Origin: Leptolyngbya sp. SIO1E4
Lineage (GTDB): Bacteria; Cyanobacteriota; Cyanobacteriia; Phormidesmidales; Phormidesmidaceae
Length of the DNA: 64,000 nucleotides
NCBI GenBank assembly: GCA_010672825.2
Contig: JAAHFU020000007.1
Span: forward strand, 186,001-250,000
Direction of reading: 5' to 3'
Shown here one piece after another: positions 9,241-18,653 of this stretch (position 1 is its first letter; the number at the start of each line of letters is the position of its first letter). The notes under the pieces are model-generated. The model saw only the letters and a list, made by a program, of their open reading frames with translations. It had not been told where the DNA came from and did no database searches. The position numbers and the translations under genes are program-made.

Positions 9241-9361
9241 TTCATTCTGTTGTTACCAGCCAAATAGTCAACCATCCTTGAGCATTGTAGAGAAGATCTG
9301 CAGAAACTGATGTGGCTAGAGCGGGTGGCTCGAACGTTAACGACAAAAGAAGTGATTTTGC

Positions 9362-10378
9362 ATGCGTATGTCAGACTCATGCTATGAGCAATCATATTTA
9401 GTAGGAATTATTCTGGCAACCTACAATTGCGATCTTTCCTTCTTTGAGCAGCAGGTAAATTCAATCCGAAATCAGGATTTCTGCAATTGGCTCTGCTACA
9501 TCACAGATGATCTATCTTCGCAAGCAGTAAGTTCTAGAATAGCCAAAATAGTTGAAGGAGATCAGCGGTTTATCTGTCACTTTCATCAGCAAAATCTTGG
9601 CTCCTATCGTAACTTTGAACATGGCCTGAGGTATTTTGAGAAAATCCCTCACGTTACTCATCTGGTTTTTGCAGACCAAGATGATGTTTGGCATAACGAC
9701 AAGCTTACCCAACTGCTTCAGGCAATGGATGCTGACAATGCGGTTCTCGCTCATTCAGATCTGGAGCTGATGAATAAGGACGGCAAGATTCTCCATCCTT
9801 CTGTTTGGCAATATGAGGGACGTCAACCTGAAAAGCTAGACACCACTTTGCTTCTTCTCCGCAACACAGTCACTGGCTGCACCTTGATGTTGCACCGCAG
9901 CCTTCTGTCCAATATCCTCCCGTTTCCCCACCAACAACAATCGGGTGATTGGTACCACGATCATTGGATTGCTCTGGTTGCTGCCCAGTGCGGCAAAATT
10001 GCCCACGTTCGGAAATCACTGATTAAATATCGACAGCATGGTAGCAATGTTGTTGGCGCACAAAAAAATACTGGCACTATTCGTAAGGAAATTTCCCTGT
10101 GGATCGCTAAGAAGGGTCGTTTTACCCTTAAAAGCTACCGAATCCATCGGGATCTCAGTGGTGCTTTCTACCGGCGTTTCTATCCAGACAGCGATCAAAA
10201 AATCATCAACCCTTTCTCCGAGCAGCGCCTGGACTTTGGCTACAGCATCCTTAAGCTTGGCATCCGCAGTGCTTTTGTGGGCTATGGGGCTCAAGGGATT
10301 ACCCTACGCCTGATTATCAACAAATTTATCTTCGACTGCCTTAAAATCAAACGCTGGCTACTGAGAACACCAACTTGA
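9362..10378 (+). CDS. GT2 glycosyltransferase, rhamnosyltransferase-like
   Basis: The 338-residue protein begins with a GT-A fold: GIILATYNCDLSFF at ~15-28, then the donor/metal site ADQDDVW with D105-Q-D107-D108. The following region (NTVTGCTLMLHR, later DWYHDHWIALVAA) matches the pattern of O-antigen rhamnosyltransferases in which a D-H-W acceptor/catalytic motif follows the GT-A core. No clear membrane segment is seen. A second ATG lies two codons downstream. Rhamnose as donor would fit the rfb genes of this window, but this is inference. Confidence 0.8.
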   Translation: MRMSDSCYEQSYLVGIILATYNCDLSFFEQQVNSIRNQDFCNWLCYITDDLSSQAVSSRIAKIVEGDQRFICHFHQQNLGSYRNFEHGLRYFEKIPHVTHLVFADQDDVWHNDKLTQLLQAMDADNAVLAHSDLELMNKDGKILHPSVWQYEGRQPEKLDTTLLLLRNTVTGCTLMLHRSLLSNILPFPHQQQSGDWYHDHWIALVAAQCGKIAHVRKSLIKYRQHGSNVVGAQKNTGTIRKEISLWIAKKGRFTLKSYRIHRDLSGAFYRRFYPDSDQKIINPFSEQRLDFGYSILKLGIRSAFVGYGAQGITLRLIINKFIFDCLKIKRWLLRTPT

Positions 10379-10595
10379 CCAGAAACCTGATTTCAGGTCG
10401 AGTTGGCTTTACTGCGGTCAAGTGTCAAGCTACAAAAGTCTTGTGCTCTTGCGAAAGAATACAAGTAGACGGCAGGCCGTGTACAGCAAGACGGGTGAAA
10501 ATTAAGGTATTCTAATTTCAGCGCAGCTGATAACTTGTGTGATCGGGTTTGCTCAAATAGTTTCTACTTTTACCTACAAGAACATTCCAATTTTC

Positions 10596-11291
10596 ATGGG
10601 TAAACGAGTCGCCATTGTCCAATCAAACTACATTCCTTGGAAAGGGTATTTTGATCTGATTAACTCAGTAGATGAGTTTATTTTGTTTGATGACATGCAA
10701 TATACCCGTCGTGACTGGCGTAATCGCAACAAAATTAAGACGCCTAAAGGGACTGAATGGATAACAATTCCAGTGAATGTAAAAGGTAAGTTCTATCAAA
10801 AGATCAACGAAACTCAAGTAGCAAATAATACTTGGGTGCAAGATCATTGGAAAGCATTACTTCATAACTATGGCAAGGCAAAATATTTTTCGGATTTGAA
10901 GAGCGAAATTTGGACGCTGTACGAAACAGCAGGTCAAATCTCGCTGCTGAGTGATATCAATTACTTGTTTATTGACTTCATCTGTCGATTAGTGGGTGTT
11001 CATACAAAGCTTTCTTGGTCTTCTGACTATGAAATCTTTGGGGGGAAAAATGAACGATTGATTAGCTTGTGTCAGCAAGCTGGCGGAACCCATTATGTTT
11101 CTGGGCCAGCGGCAAAAGACTATATTGATATAGACCAATTTACTCAAGCAGATTTGGACGTGACTTTTTTTAGCTATTCTGACTATCCGGAATATGATCA
11201 GCGTTTTCCTCCTTTTGAACACTCTGTAAGTATTCTTGACCTGCTTTTTAACGAAGGCGATCGCGCTCCCAAGTTCATGAAAAGTTTTTGA
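10596..11291 (+). CDS. WbqC-like family protein
   Basis: The sequence from ATG 10596 begins MGKRVAIVQSNYIPWKGYF, which matches the usual start of WbqC-like proteins; an upstream in-frame GTG at 10539 would add 19 unrelated residues. The 231-residue length is normal for the family. Conserved features include FDDMQYTRRDWRNRN and an HYVSGPAAKDYI segment. WbqC proteins occur in O-antigen and lipopolysaccharide clusters and are of uncertain enzymatic role, sometimes proposed to modify amino sugars. The following glycosyltransferase starts three bases after this stop codon. Confidence 0.83.
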   Translation: MGKRVAIVQSNYIPWKGYFDLINSVDEFILFDDMQYTRRDWRNRNKIKTPKGTEWITIPVNVKGKFYQKINETQVANNTWVQDHWKALLHNYGKAKYFSDLKSEIWTLYETAGQISLLSDINYLFIDFICRLVGVHTKLSWSSDYEIFGGKNERLISLCQQAGGTHYVSGPAAKDYIDIDQFTQADLDVTFFSYSDYPEYDQRFPPFEHSVSILDLLFNEGDRAPKFMKSF

Positions 11292-11293
11292 CG

Positions 11294-12232
11294 ATGGAAC
11301 TGTCGATTGTTACGACGATGTATCACTCAACTCCATACCTTCAGGAGTTCTATGATCGTATCAAAGCTGAAGCAGAAAAGCTCACAGACAATTATGAGAT
11401 TATCTTTGTCAATGATGGCTCCCCTGACGATTCTTTAGAAACCGCTATTTTGTTCTATAAGGAAGATCTTAAAGTTCGAGTTTTGGATCTTTCTCGGAAT
11501 TTCGGTCACCATAAAGCGATGATGACCGGCTTGGCCAGTGCACGCGGGGAATTAGTATTTTTAATCGACTGTGACTTAGAAGAAGAACCCGAATTACTGA
11601 GTGTATTTTATCGAAAGCGAATTGAGTTGAACTGTGATGTCGTTTATGGAGTCCAGAAGAAACGAAAAGGAAAATGGTTTGAGCGGGTCACAGGTGAAGT
11701 ATATTATTGGCTTCTGAATAAACTATCAGGAATTAACTTTCCCAAAAACATTGTAACCGCTCGTCTAATGACACGTCACTATGTCAAAAGTCTCTTACGT
11801 CATCGAGAGCGTGAAGTATACATAGCTGCTCTGTGGCATATTACTGGGTATCATCAATCGCCACTTTATATTGCCAAACATTCCAAAGGCAAAACAACTT
11901 ATAGCTTCTTCAAGAAGTTGGATTTCTTTATTAACTCAATCACATCATTTAGCGATCGCCCACTCAAAGTTATTTTTTATGTAGGGTTTTTTATGTCATT
12001 TATTTCAGCGTGTTTCATTATAGACATAGTGATTCGAAAACTAATATTTAATATTGGTATTGTAGGGTGGACCTCTTTGATTGTTTCTATTTGGTTTATT
12101 GGTGGATTAATCATCTGCTTTCTGGGAATTATTGGAATTTATATTTCAAAGATATTTATTGAGACAAAACAACGCCCTTACTCGATTATCCGCGAAATCT
12201 ATCAACACTACTCTCCTGGAAAATATGAATAA
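11294..12232 (+). CDS. Polyprenyl-phosphate glycosyltransferase (GT2, GtrB/ArnC/DPM1-like) with two TM helices
   Basis: From ATG 11294 the product is 312 residues. A GT2 domain fills residues 1-~215, with NDGSPDD at 40-46 and the DxD-type IDCDLEEEP at 91-99; the motif LSRNFGHHKA is characteristic of DPM1/GtrB enzymes. Two hydrophobic helices follow at ~224-250 and ~262-290. Such proteins transfer a sugar from a nucleotide donor to undecaprenyl phosphate at the cytoplasmic face for later use outside. The in-frame TTG at 11288 overlaps the previous stop and is a less likely start. The 3' end overlaps the next gene by 8 bp. Confidence 0.85.
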   Translation: MELSIVTTMYHSTPYLQEFYDRIKAEAEKLTDNYEIIFVNDGSPDDSLETAILFYKEDLKVRVLDLSRNFGHHKAMMTGLASARGELVFLIDCDLEEEPELLSVFYRKRIELNCDVVYGVQKKRKGKWFERVTGEVYYWLLNKLSGINFPKNIVTARLMTRHYVKSLLRHREREVYIAALWHITGYHQSPLYIAKHSKGKTTYSFFKKLDFFINSITSFSDRPLKVIFYVGFFMSFISACFIIDIVIRKLIFNIGIVGWTSLIVSIWFIGGLIICFLGIIGIYISKIFIETKQRPYSIIREIYQHYSPGKYE

Positions 12233-12857
12233 TCTTTTTGACTCTATTCAGCAGAGTGTGCGCGATTACTACACTGATAAAGTATTGGCTTTTGGAGAAA
12301 CTCCAAAAGGTGTTGATTGGAATTCTCTTCAATCACAAGAGTTACGGTTTGATCAACTTCTCCAAATTTGCGATCAGGACATTAATTTTAGTCTGAATGA
12401 TCTTGGCTGTGGTTACGGCTATTTACTGGATTACATGCGAAAAAAGACTTTAGAGTTTACCTATAGAGGTTATGATCTCTCAGAAGAAATGATACGACGA
12501 GCTCGAGTGCGTCATGTCAATAGTGGGAACTGCCAATTTTTCTCAAATAATGACGCTTTACAAATTGCTGATTATGCTGTGGCCAGCGGAATATTGAACG
12601 TCAAGCTCAATCATTCGACTGCTGATTGGGAGCAGTATGTACTGAGCACTCTCCATACCCTCAATGACTTTAGCCAGAGAGGATTTGCCTTTAACGTTTT
12701 AACCAGTTATTCAGACCAAGAATACATGCGCGCAGATCTTTATTATGCTGATCCTTGCTTTTATTTCGATTACTGTAAGCGCAACTTTTCACGGAATGTT
12801 GTGCTTTTACATGACTATGACCTGTATGAATTTACCATGTTAATTCGTAAGAACTGA
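12225..12857 (+). CDS. SAM-dependent methyltransferase
   Basis: ATG 12225 is chosen because GGA at 12218-12220 precedes it and it overlaps the preceding stop by only 8 bp; an earlier in-frame ATG at 12132 would run far into the glycosyltransferase gene. The 210-residue product has a motif I of NDLGCGYGYLLDY followed by YRGYDLSEEMI, typical of class I methyltransferases. The rest lacks a recognisable substrate domain. It is tightly coupled to the polyprenyl-phosphate transferase upstream and the acyltransferase 8 bp downstream, so it likely acts on the same glycan precursor. Confidence 0.75.
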   Translation: MNNLFDSIQQSVRDYYTDKVLAFGETPKGVDWNSLQSQELRFDQLLQICDQDINFSLNDLGCGYGYLLDYMRKKTLEFTYRGYDLSEEMIRRARVRHVNSGNCQFFSNNDALQIADYAVASGILNVKLNHSTADWEQYVLSTLHTLNDFSQRGFAFNVLTSYSDQEYMRADLYYADPCFYFDYCKRNFSRNVVLLHDYDLYEFTMLIRKN

Positions 12858-12865
12858 GGTTATAG

Positions 12866-13528
12866 ATGAGTAAGGTTATTATTTTCGGGGCCGGAGATAT
12901 TGCTCAGATGGCTCATTTCTACCTGACCCATGACAGTGAGCATGAAGTCATAGCCTTTACTGTTGATAAAGACTACATTTCATCTGAAGAGTTTTGCGAG
13001 CTACCAATATATCCTTTTGAAGAAATTGAGCAACAGTTTTCTCCTGAAGACTATGCGATGTTCATCGCGATTAGCTACGCCAAAGTCAATAAAGTACGCA
13101 CAGAAAAATATGCTCAAGCAAAAGCCAAAGGGTACTCATTGATTAGCTATGTTAGCTCTAAAGCGACGCACTGGGAAAATATCGAAATTGGTGAAAACTG
13201 TTTTATTTTTGAAGATAATACGATTCAACCCTTTGTCAAAATTGGCAATAATGTTACGCTCTGGAGCGGCAATCATATTGGTCACCACTCTAAAATCGAG
13301 GACAACTGCTTTATTACCTCTCACGTCGTGATTTCAGGTGGTGTAAATATTCAAAGGAACTGTTTTATTGGTGTAAATGCAACCATTCGTGATCATGTAA
13401 ATATTGCACCCAATTGCGTTATTGGTGCAGGATCTTTGATCTTGAAAGATACCCAGGAGAATGGAGTCTATACTGCTCCAAGTGCTGTGCTTTCTAAAGT
13501 TCCTAGCAATCGTCTTAGAAATTTATAG
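12866..13528 (+). CDS. NeuD/PglD-type sugar O- or N-acyltransferase
   Basis: The 220-residue protein has an N-terminal Rossmann-like region (VIIFGAGDIAQMAHFYL, residues 4-20) that binds the sugar nucleotide in this family. It is followed by a left-handed beta-helix of hexapeptide repeats from about residue 108, for example IGENCF, IGNNVT, IEDNCF, IAPNCV and IGAGSL. Histidines in the GNHIGHHSKI stretch lie where the catalytic base of NeuD/PglD acyltransferases is found. It probably acetylates an (amino) sugar of the local polysaccharide using acetyl-CoA. It is the last + strand gene before the - strand block. Confidence 0.85.
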   Translation: MSKVIIFGAGDIAQMAHFYLTHDSEHEVIAFTVDKDYISSEEFCELPIYPFEEIEQQFSPEDYAMFIAISYAKVNKVRTEKYAQAKAKGYSLISYVSSKATHWENIEIGENCFIFEDNTIQPFVKIGNNVTLWSGNHIGHHSKIEDNCFITSHVVISGGVNIQRNCFIGVNATIRDHVNIAPNCVIGAGSLILKDTQENGVYTAPSAVLSKVPSNRLRNL

Positions 13529-13599
13529 ACGACAAGCCATGGAGTGACAAGAAACGGCTCTAATTCTTTAATCTGAGGATAATTCCTAGATAACCACCA

Positions 13600-14439
13600 T
13601 CAAAATTCTTCTGTGCTTTTGGTACATTGAAATTTTCTCAAGCGAGCTTGAAGCCATTCATCAGGCGAATTTAGCGTATCTAAAAAATACCCGAGAAACT
13701 GCCTTACATTCCTATCTTGTGTGAAGTCTGAACCTAGAAACTGAGGAAGGTTAATCTGCTGACGAATGAATGGAACGGATATAACGTGATTTATAGCCCT
13801 ACGTTCAAATGATGTATTATTTGTGCCTCCGGAGTGGTAAGTCATACAGTCTAGAACAATAAAGTTACCGCGTCTTGCCGTGACCTGAACTGCCTGCTTC
13901 TCAACAAAACTATCTGATGGAAAAGCTGCTTGCTTATGGGAACTAGGAAGTACTTTAGTCGCACCATTATCGTAGGTGAAATCATCTATGCAGAAGAGAG
14001 CATTAATCGCAAGAGGCCGAAAAAAAACGTTATGCTGATAAGGTAAATCACGATGCCAGAAACCTTGATTGTACCTTTCTCCAAAAGGTGGATTGATTAT
14101 GCCATTTTGTTGATTGAGAATTATATAGCTGTTATTAAGAAGTGTTTTTGCTAAAGTAACGATGTTTTGATTTGTCGCAATTTCTAGGAACCTTGCTTCA
14201 TAGCCGAGAGGGCAGCGAATTGTGTAATGTTCATCTGTACTTTTTAGGAGATCGTATCCAAACAGATTTGTATATGTTTTTCGGGCTCTCTCAAAAGCTT
14301 CAACATACTCCTTGATTTGAGAATCTGTGTACCCACTATCTACAACTGCATATCCAAGTGCTCTGATACATTCTGCAGCACGCTCAATTTCTGTACTTGG
14401 TTGAATGCGCTCTTGAACACCATAAGATTCGATTTCCAT
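13600..14439 (-). CDS. Phytanoyl-CoA dioxygenase (PhyH)-like Fe(II)/2-oxoglutarate oxygenase
   Basis: The 279-residue protein shows the iron facial triad of this superfamily: H129-x-D131 in FWHRDLP and H202 in TYHSGG, with R213/R214 placed to bind 2-oxoglutarate. The fold lies between residues ~25 and 225. AGGAG stands just upstream of the ATG, supporting this start. PhyH-like enzymes hydroxylate small molecules, including sugars and lipids; here the substrate is unknown. It is the most downstream of four - strand genes with short spacings, so it probably belongs to one transcript with the GH43-like and C-methyltransferase genes. Confidence 0.83.
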   Translation of the reverse strand: MEIESYGVQERIQPSTEIERAAECIRALGYAVVDSGYTDSQIKEYVEAFERARKTYTNLFGYDLLKSTDEHYTIRCPLGYEARFLEIATNQNIVTLAKTLLNNSYIILNQQNGIINPPFGERYNQGFWHRDLPYQHNVFFRPLAINALFCIDDFTYDNGATKVLPSSHKQAAFPSDSFVEKQAVQVTARRGNFIVLDCMTYHSGGTNNTSFERRAINHVISVPFIRQQINLPQFLGSDFTQDRNVRQFLGYFLDTLNSPDEWLQARLRKFQCTKSTEEF

Positions 14440-14467
14440 AACTCCTGCCTATAAAGACTGCTTTCTG

Positions 14468-15409
14468 CTACCTTAATGGGCTCTTTGTTTGAAGACGGGC
14501 TAGCCCGAATCCCGTCTTTCCATAACCATTTCCGTTGTAGAGCATATAAATTTGGCCTTTGTGAGTAAATATAAACGGGTATTCGATCATCTCTGAATCC
14601 CATCCAGAGTTTGCGACATCTATGCCTGCCTGGTGCAAAGCCAACTCCCAAGATCTTCCATCAAAACTTGATGCATATCCGATTCGATATTGAGTTCCCA
14701 GTCCGCTGCGATATGAGAACCACATATGATGGTGACCATGTTTATCAACAAAGACTGTGGGACGAGAAAAAGCTTGAGCCTCTCCGAGGGAATATGGAAT
14801 TGCTAACCCGTGTTTAACCCAATTAATGCCATCTGAGGATGAAGCCTGGTTAATGACATGAATCATTTCGCCATTTGGACTTTCCCAGGAAAGGGTAGAA
14901 CCGTAATACATCATGAAGCTGTTATCAGGCTGTTTCACTACCCATGGATAAGAAAGACTCAGAGGATCAATTTCATCAGTAGACAGATAAGGGACTGATG
15001 ATTGCAGCACCATAGAGTTATTGTTCTCCATCAAGAGAACACCAATATCACCTCTCCAATGTTCACCTGGAGGGCATTGCCAACCCATAAACAGAATAAG
15101 TGTTTTGCCGCCAACATAATGAGCACAGCCAATGCTGACTCCATGAACAAAAAATGAATCAGCTGCTCCATACTCAAACACTGGTTGAGGGTGCATGTAC
15201 TGAATGCTCTGCGTGAGGATATCAATATCAACAAAGCCTACAGAAGAACGATTCTGTGCATCTCGACCACTGAAAAATATTCTGTAGACATCATCCTGTA
15301 AGTGAATGGCAAGGGGATTGGCTGCATGGGTTTGAAGCTTCTCACACAGTGCTTTTGGTTTGTATAGCTGACCAAGTTTCTCCCACTGAAATGATCTCAA
15401 AACTGCCAT
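14468..15409 (-). CDS. GH43-like beta-propeller glycosidase family protein
   Basis: Repeating blade-like segments (IFFSGRD, MMYYGSTLSW, MWFSYRSG, YMLYNGNGYGKTGFG) indicate a five-bladed beta-propeller of the GH43/GH32/GH130-type superfamily. Acidic residues occur in DEIDPLSLS and SEMIEYPF, but I cannot assign the catalytic set. I favour ATG 15409 because it clears the upstream gene; the in-frame ATG at 15457 would overlap it by 31 bp and add 16 residues. No signal peptide is visible, so it may be cytoplasmic and may process or bind sugars rather than degrade exported polymer. Such genes are found in some O-antigen loci. Confidence 0.7.
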   Translation of the reverse strand: MAVLRSFQWEKLGQLYKPKALCEKLQTHAANPLAIHLQDDVYRIFFSGRDAQNRSSVGFVDIDILTQSIQYMHPQPVFEYGAADSFFVHGVSIGCAHYVGGKTLILFMGWQCPPGEHWRGDIGVLLMENNNSMVLQSSVPYLSTDEIDPLSLSYPWVVKQPDNSFMMYYGSTLSWESPNGEMIHVINQASSSDGINWVKHGLAIPYSLGEAQAFSRPTVFVDKHGHHHMWFSYRSGLGTQYRIGYASSFDGRSWELALHQAGIDVANSGWDSEMIEYPFIFTHKGQIYMLYNGNGYGKTGFGLARLQTKSPLR

Positions 15410-15426
15410 AACTTGATTGACTGAGA

Positions 15427-16608
15427 TTAAGAATTGCCTGGAAAAATTTTTGGCCATTGGTAAATATTGGCCAATCCCTTGTCAAGTAGAACATCAGTTA
15501 CCTTCTTCTGTGAAGATAGAGAAACTCCGAGCACAATAGGTGTGCCAGAATCTACTTGTTCAGGGATTAATACAGGTGCTTCACAAAACGCCTCTAGATG
15601 AGTAGAGTATGTCACGAGGAAACCTGCTGGCTTAAGGTTAACAGGTGTCAGGACATAGGTCATTAAAATATGAGCCCATTGAGACGCTCCAAATACATAA
15701 AAGGATTGTGAACCTAACTCTGTCTTTAAGAGTTGGCCATATTGTATTAGTCTATCAAGAGAGTATTTTTGTTCGGAAAGAGCAAAAATACTCTCTTTTA
15801 ATGTCGATTGAGTAAGCTTAATATACTTAGATTCCAGAAAATTCTGAACATTTTCTAGAAGACTCGCATCTGTTTTAGCAGTTGTCAGAATACTCAGAAG
15901 GAATTCACGCTGCTTTGCATATCTATAGCAGCCCAGCGAGGTAAGATTCAAATGATTTGCAATCCACTCGAAAGATTTGGGCATAAAACCTAATAAATGG
16001 TCTGCGAAGAGGAACTCACAATTTGGGAAAGAAGCGTTTGGAACAACTATTGCAGCGAAGCTATTGCGCTTAATCAGATGGAATATCTGTTCAACAGTTT
16101 GAATAGGGTTGGAAATATGCTCTAAACAATTAACTGAAATTGCCAAATCGCTTTTAGGGCTGTCACTAAGATCATCTAGAAAGTTTGTAAATCTCAAATT
16201 ATGGGAAGTGCTCTCGTTGAAACGGGTGGAAATATCATAACCAACAAAGCTAACTTTCGAATGTTTATTAGAAAGCTTCTTGATTAAGGTACCATCGCCA
16301 CAGCCAAAATCGAGCACTGATGCTGGCCTTAGATATTCTATAAGTTCATCGAAGAGACCCAAAAATTCAGGCTCTGCGGTATTTGCTCGATCCTGACTTC
16401 TTGGTGTCTGATAAGAACTATAGTCAATAAAAATCTCTTCTAACTTTGAATGTGTCGTACAAACTTTGCAAGAAACTCTTGTTAATGAGGTCTCAATAGA
16501 TGACCCATTTGATATAAGCTTAGGCTGTGCATCAGAAGTAGGTCCAATAATTATTTGGGCTGATCCACAAAGGCGACACTTATCGATGCAGTTCTGTTGA
16601 AGTTTCAT
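15427..16608 (-). CDS. Three-domain sugar C-methyltransferase (zinc-binding N-domain, SAM core, C-terminal domain)
   Basis: The layout matches C-methyltransferases such as TylC3/NovU. A zinc-binding N-terminal domain has C7, C11, C14 and a later C47-x2-C50. The SAM core has motif I LDFGCGDG at 99-106 and SVNCLEHISNP. The C-terminal domain has the Rossmann-like FYVFGASQWAHILMTYVL. Those enzymes add a methyl group to carbon 3 of a dTDP-4-keto-deoxysugar, giving branched sugars. The rfbB gene of this locus would supply dTDP-4-keto-6-deoxyglucose, so a branched deoxysugar is possible. ATG 16608 is preferred over an adjoining GTG at 16611. Confidence 0.83.
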   Translation of the reverse strand: MKLQQNCIDKCRLCGSAQIIIGPTSDAQPKLISNGSSIETSLTRVSCKVCTTHSKLEEIFIDYSSYQTPRSQDRANTAEPEFLGLFDELIEYLRPASVLDFGCGDGTLIKKLSNKHSKVSFVGYDISTRFNESTSHNLRFTNFLDDLSDSPKSDLAISVNCLEHISNPIQTVEQIFHLIKRNSFAAIVVPNASFPNCEFLFADHLLGFMPKSFEWIANHLNLTSLGCYRYAKQREFLLSILTTAKTDASLLENVQNFLESKYIKLTQSTLKESIFALSEQKYSLDRLIQYGQLLKTELGSQSFYVFGASQWAHILMTYVLTPVNLKPAGFLVTYSTHLEAFCEAPVLIPEQVDSGTPIVLGVSLSSQKKVTDVLLDKGLANIYQWPKIFPGNS

Positions 16609-16679
16609 CACGTCTATCTTAATAGATGCATTGATCTATAAGTGGTCTACATCAATCATCTTCAATGATGTTGAAAGTA

Positions 16680-18653
16680 TTACTGATGATGAGACAGTGC
16701 TTCCATCTCTTCCAGTTTTTCTAAGGTCCTTGTCTTTCTCAAATCAGAAATAAAATGGCCAGGAGGCAGATTAAAAGCGTATTTGCAATAGAACCTATCT
16801 TGAAAATCGGACTTATTGATTGGAGGTAAAATTACTTCGGATACTGGTTCAGCAGGAGTCCAACCTAAGAACGCACCCTGCTGGATCATATTCTTCTGGA
16901 AGATTCTTGCTCGATAAAATTGGCGTTCCTTCAAACCAGTGATACAGGCATCTAAGTTTGCTACTTTATGAATGAGAGCTATTGTGCTGTCAGAGGGACT
17001 TTCAGGGTTGCCATCATTAAACTTAGATTCTATGGGTGCTCTTTGCCAACGAAGAGAGAGCGTATAATACAAAAGATCATTCCGCAAGTAATCAAGCCTA
17101 CCACCATTAATGTCGATAAAAGGTGCGACGCGCTTGATATCACCAAATTCATCTGTCTCATATAAGACGAGATGAGTACTTCCTAACTGTAAGTCGGATT
17201 TATTGAATACGTCGACGCTGTTTTGACCAAAAGTTGATGTACTAAATCGGTAATACGTATTCACTTGCAGATGACTTGCCCAGGAACCAAATAAAGTATG
17301 AAAAGGGTTGCCAGGGTTGACTACGGCGAAGCTGGAAGTCAAAAATATTGCCAGACTTAGAAAAGTAGGCATTACTAGAAATCTTTTTAACCTTGTGGGC
17401 TGTAGAGCTGCATCGTTTGAATTCCGCAATGAATCATCAATCTTACTCCTATAATGAAAAGGTTCGCAGGTTCCAAACATCTGGTATCTTCTGCGAGCAA
17501 CGAATTCATATACGTTCTGACCAAGGTTGCCAATAGTTCCAATAAGGGCGATCGGATAAAGCAGCAAAAATGGGAAAAGGTTAGTGCACATTGCTCTATA
17601 AGCTTCATAGCCGATGTAGAGTTTTCCCTTAATCTCTAAGATTATTTGAGGCTCTTCCGACATTTGAAGTCTGACTTCTTCAGGGGCGGCAGACAATCCT
17701 ATGGCCTCTAAAACATCATAAAAGTCGAAAAATTTAACCGTAGAAACCGTATTCTTGCAGAGACTGCATCTGTCATCATAGTACAGTATTCCTTTGTTTA
17801 GTCGAAGTACAGGAGCATAGTTAAAGACGAATATCCACATACAAATTTCTATAAAGGGTAAATATCCCAAATTCATCATGAAAAAGCTTTGGATAAAAAA
17901 GCCTAATCCCCAAACAAATACGAATGTTTGAGCGGGTCGGAGATACATAAGAGGGAGCAGGAGCAGCTCCCAAACGCCCTGAATATATAAGACTATTGTG
18001 CAGACAGCATTGTAGAGGCCTGGCATTGAAGTTGAAAAAGATGAGAAAAACTCATAATAATCAGTTAGGTAAGGAGTTGTGAAGAGCAGCTGTAAGATCT
18101 TTCCTTGTAGCCACAAAGGATCGAGAAAATGAAAACTCATTGCCGAAATACAAACTCCCCAGAATAGGAGAATCATTGCAAATCTAACTTGAGCGAGAGC
18201 TTGATGCCTTTGCCCTCGGCTGCCCTGATTTACTGACAGGAAATACACCCACCCCAAGAGCTTCTTTAAATACCTGTTCTTGAAAAGTAGGGAATCAACA
18301 CTGTAATAGCGGCCAGCACCTAAAAGTAATAAACCCCAAATCAGAATACAAGATACTTGAGGACCTAAGTACGAAACAAACTTCTGAATAGTAAAGAGCA
18401 ATGTAATTAAAGCTAAAGGAGTCGCAAATCCTATTGTGATAAGAAAGCTTAATCCTATTCCTAAAAGAGCTTTGAAGATGACAGAATCTGGATTGTCAGA
18501 AATAATACTGAAGCCCAGTATGTCTACATAGCGATGCAGCAGGCCAATACCGAACAATATTCTGACGAAATTGATGTTTCTTTCTAAGGCTGTTGACGTC
18601 ACGCCATTTAGAGAAAAAGGCCTATGCAATGCGTTCCAGAAATTCATTTTCAT
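16680..18653 (-). CDS. HTTM (vitamin K-dependent carboxylase-like) membrane protein fused to a DCC/DUF393 thiol-disulfide domain
   Basis: From ATG 18653 (GGATCC upstream) the product is 657 residues; an in-frame TTG at 18740 would add 29. Residues ~20-285 hold about seven hydrophobic helices in the HTTM pattern. Residues ~288-395 are a DUF393/DCC thioredoxin-like domain whose YYDDRCSLC motif places cysteines at 296 and 299. One more membrane helix at ~425-445 is followed by ~205 hydrophilic residues of unknown fold. HTTM-DCC combinations are known but not functionally understood. This is the first gene of the - strand block, and its presence in a glycan locus is odd. Confidence 0.78.
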   Translation of the reverse strand: MKMNFWNALHRPFSLNGVTSTALERNINFVRILFGIGLLHRYVDILGFSIISDNPDSVIFKALLGIGLSFLITIGFATPLALITLLFTIQKFVSYLGPQVSCILIWGLLLLGAGRYYSVDSLLFKNRYLKKLLGWVYFLSVNQGSRGQRHQALAQVRFAMILLFWGVCISAMSFHFLDPLWLQGKILQLLFTTPYLTDYYEFFSSFSTSMPGLYNAVCTIVLYIQGVWELLLLPLMYLRPAQTFVFVWGLGFFIQSFFMMNLGYLPFIEICMWIFVFNYAPVLRLNKGILYYDDRCSLCKNTVSTVKFFDFYDVLEAIGLSAAPEEVRLQMSEEPQIILEIKGKLYIGYEAYRAMCTNLFPFLLLYPIALIGTIGNLGQNVYEFVARRRYQMFGTCEPFHYRSKIDDSLRNSNDAALQPTRLKRFLVMPTFLSLAIFLTSSFAVVNPGNPFHTLFGSWASHLQVNTYYRFSTSTFGQNSVDVFNKSDLQLGSTHLVLYETDEFGDIKRVAPFIDINGGRLDYLRNDLLYYTLSLRWQRAPIESKFNDGNPESPSDSTIALIHKVANLDACITGLKERQFYRARIFQKNMIQQGAFLGWTPAEPVSEVILPPINKSDFQDRFYCKYAFNLPPGHFISDLRKTRTLEKLEEMEALSHHQ

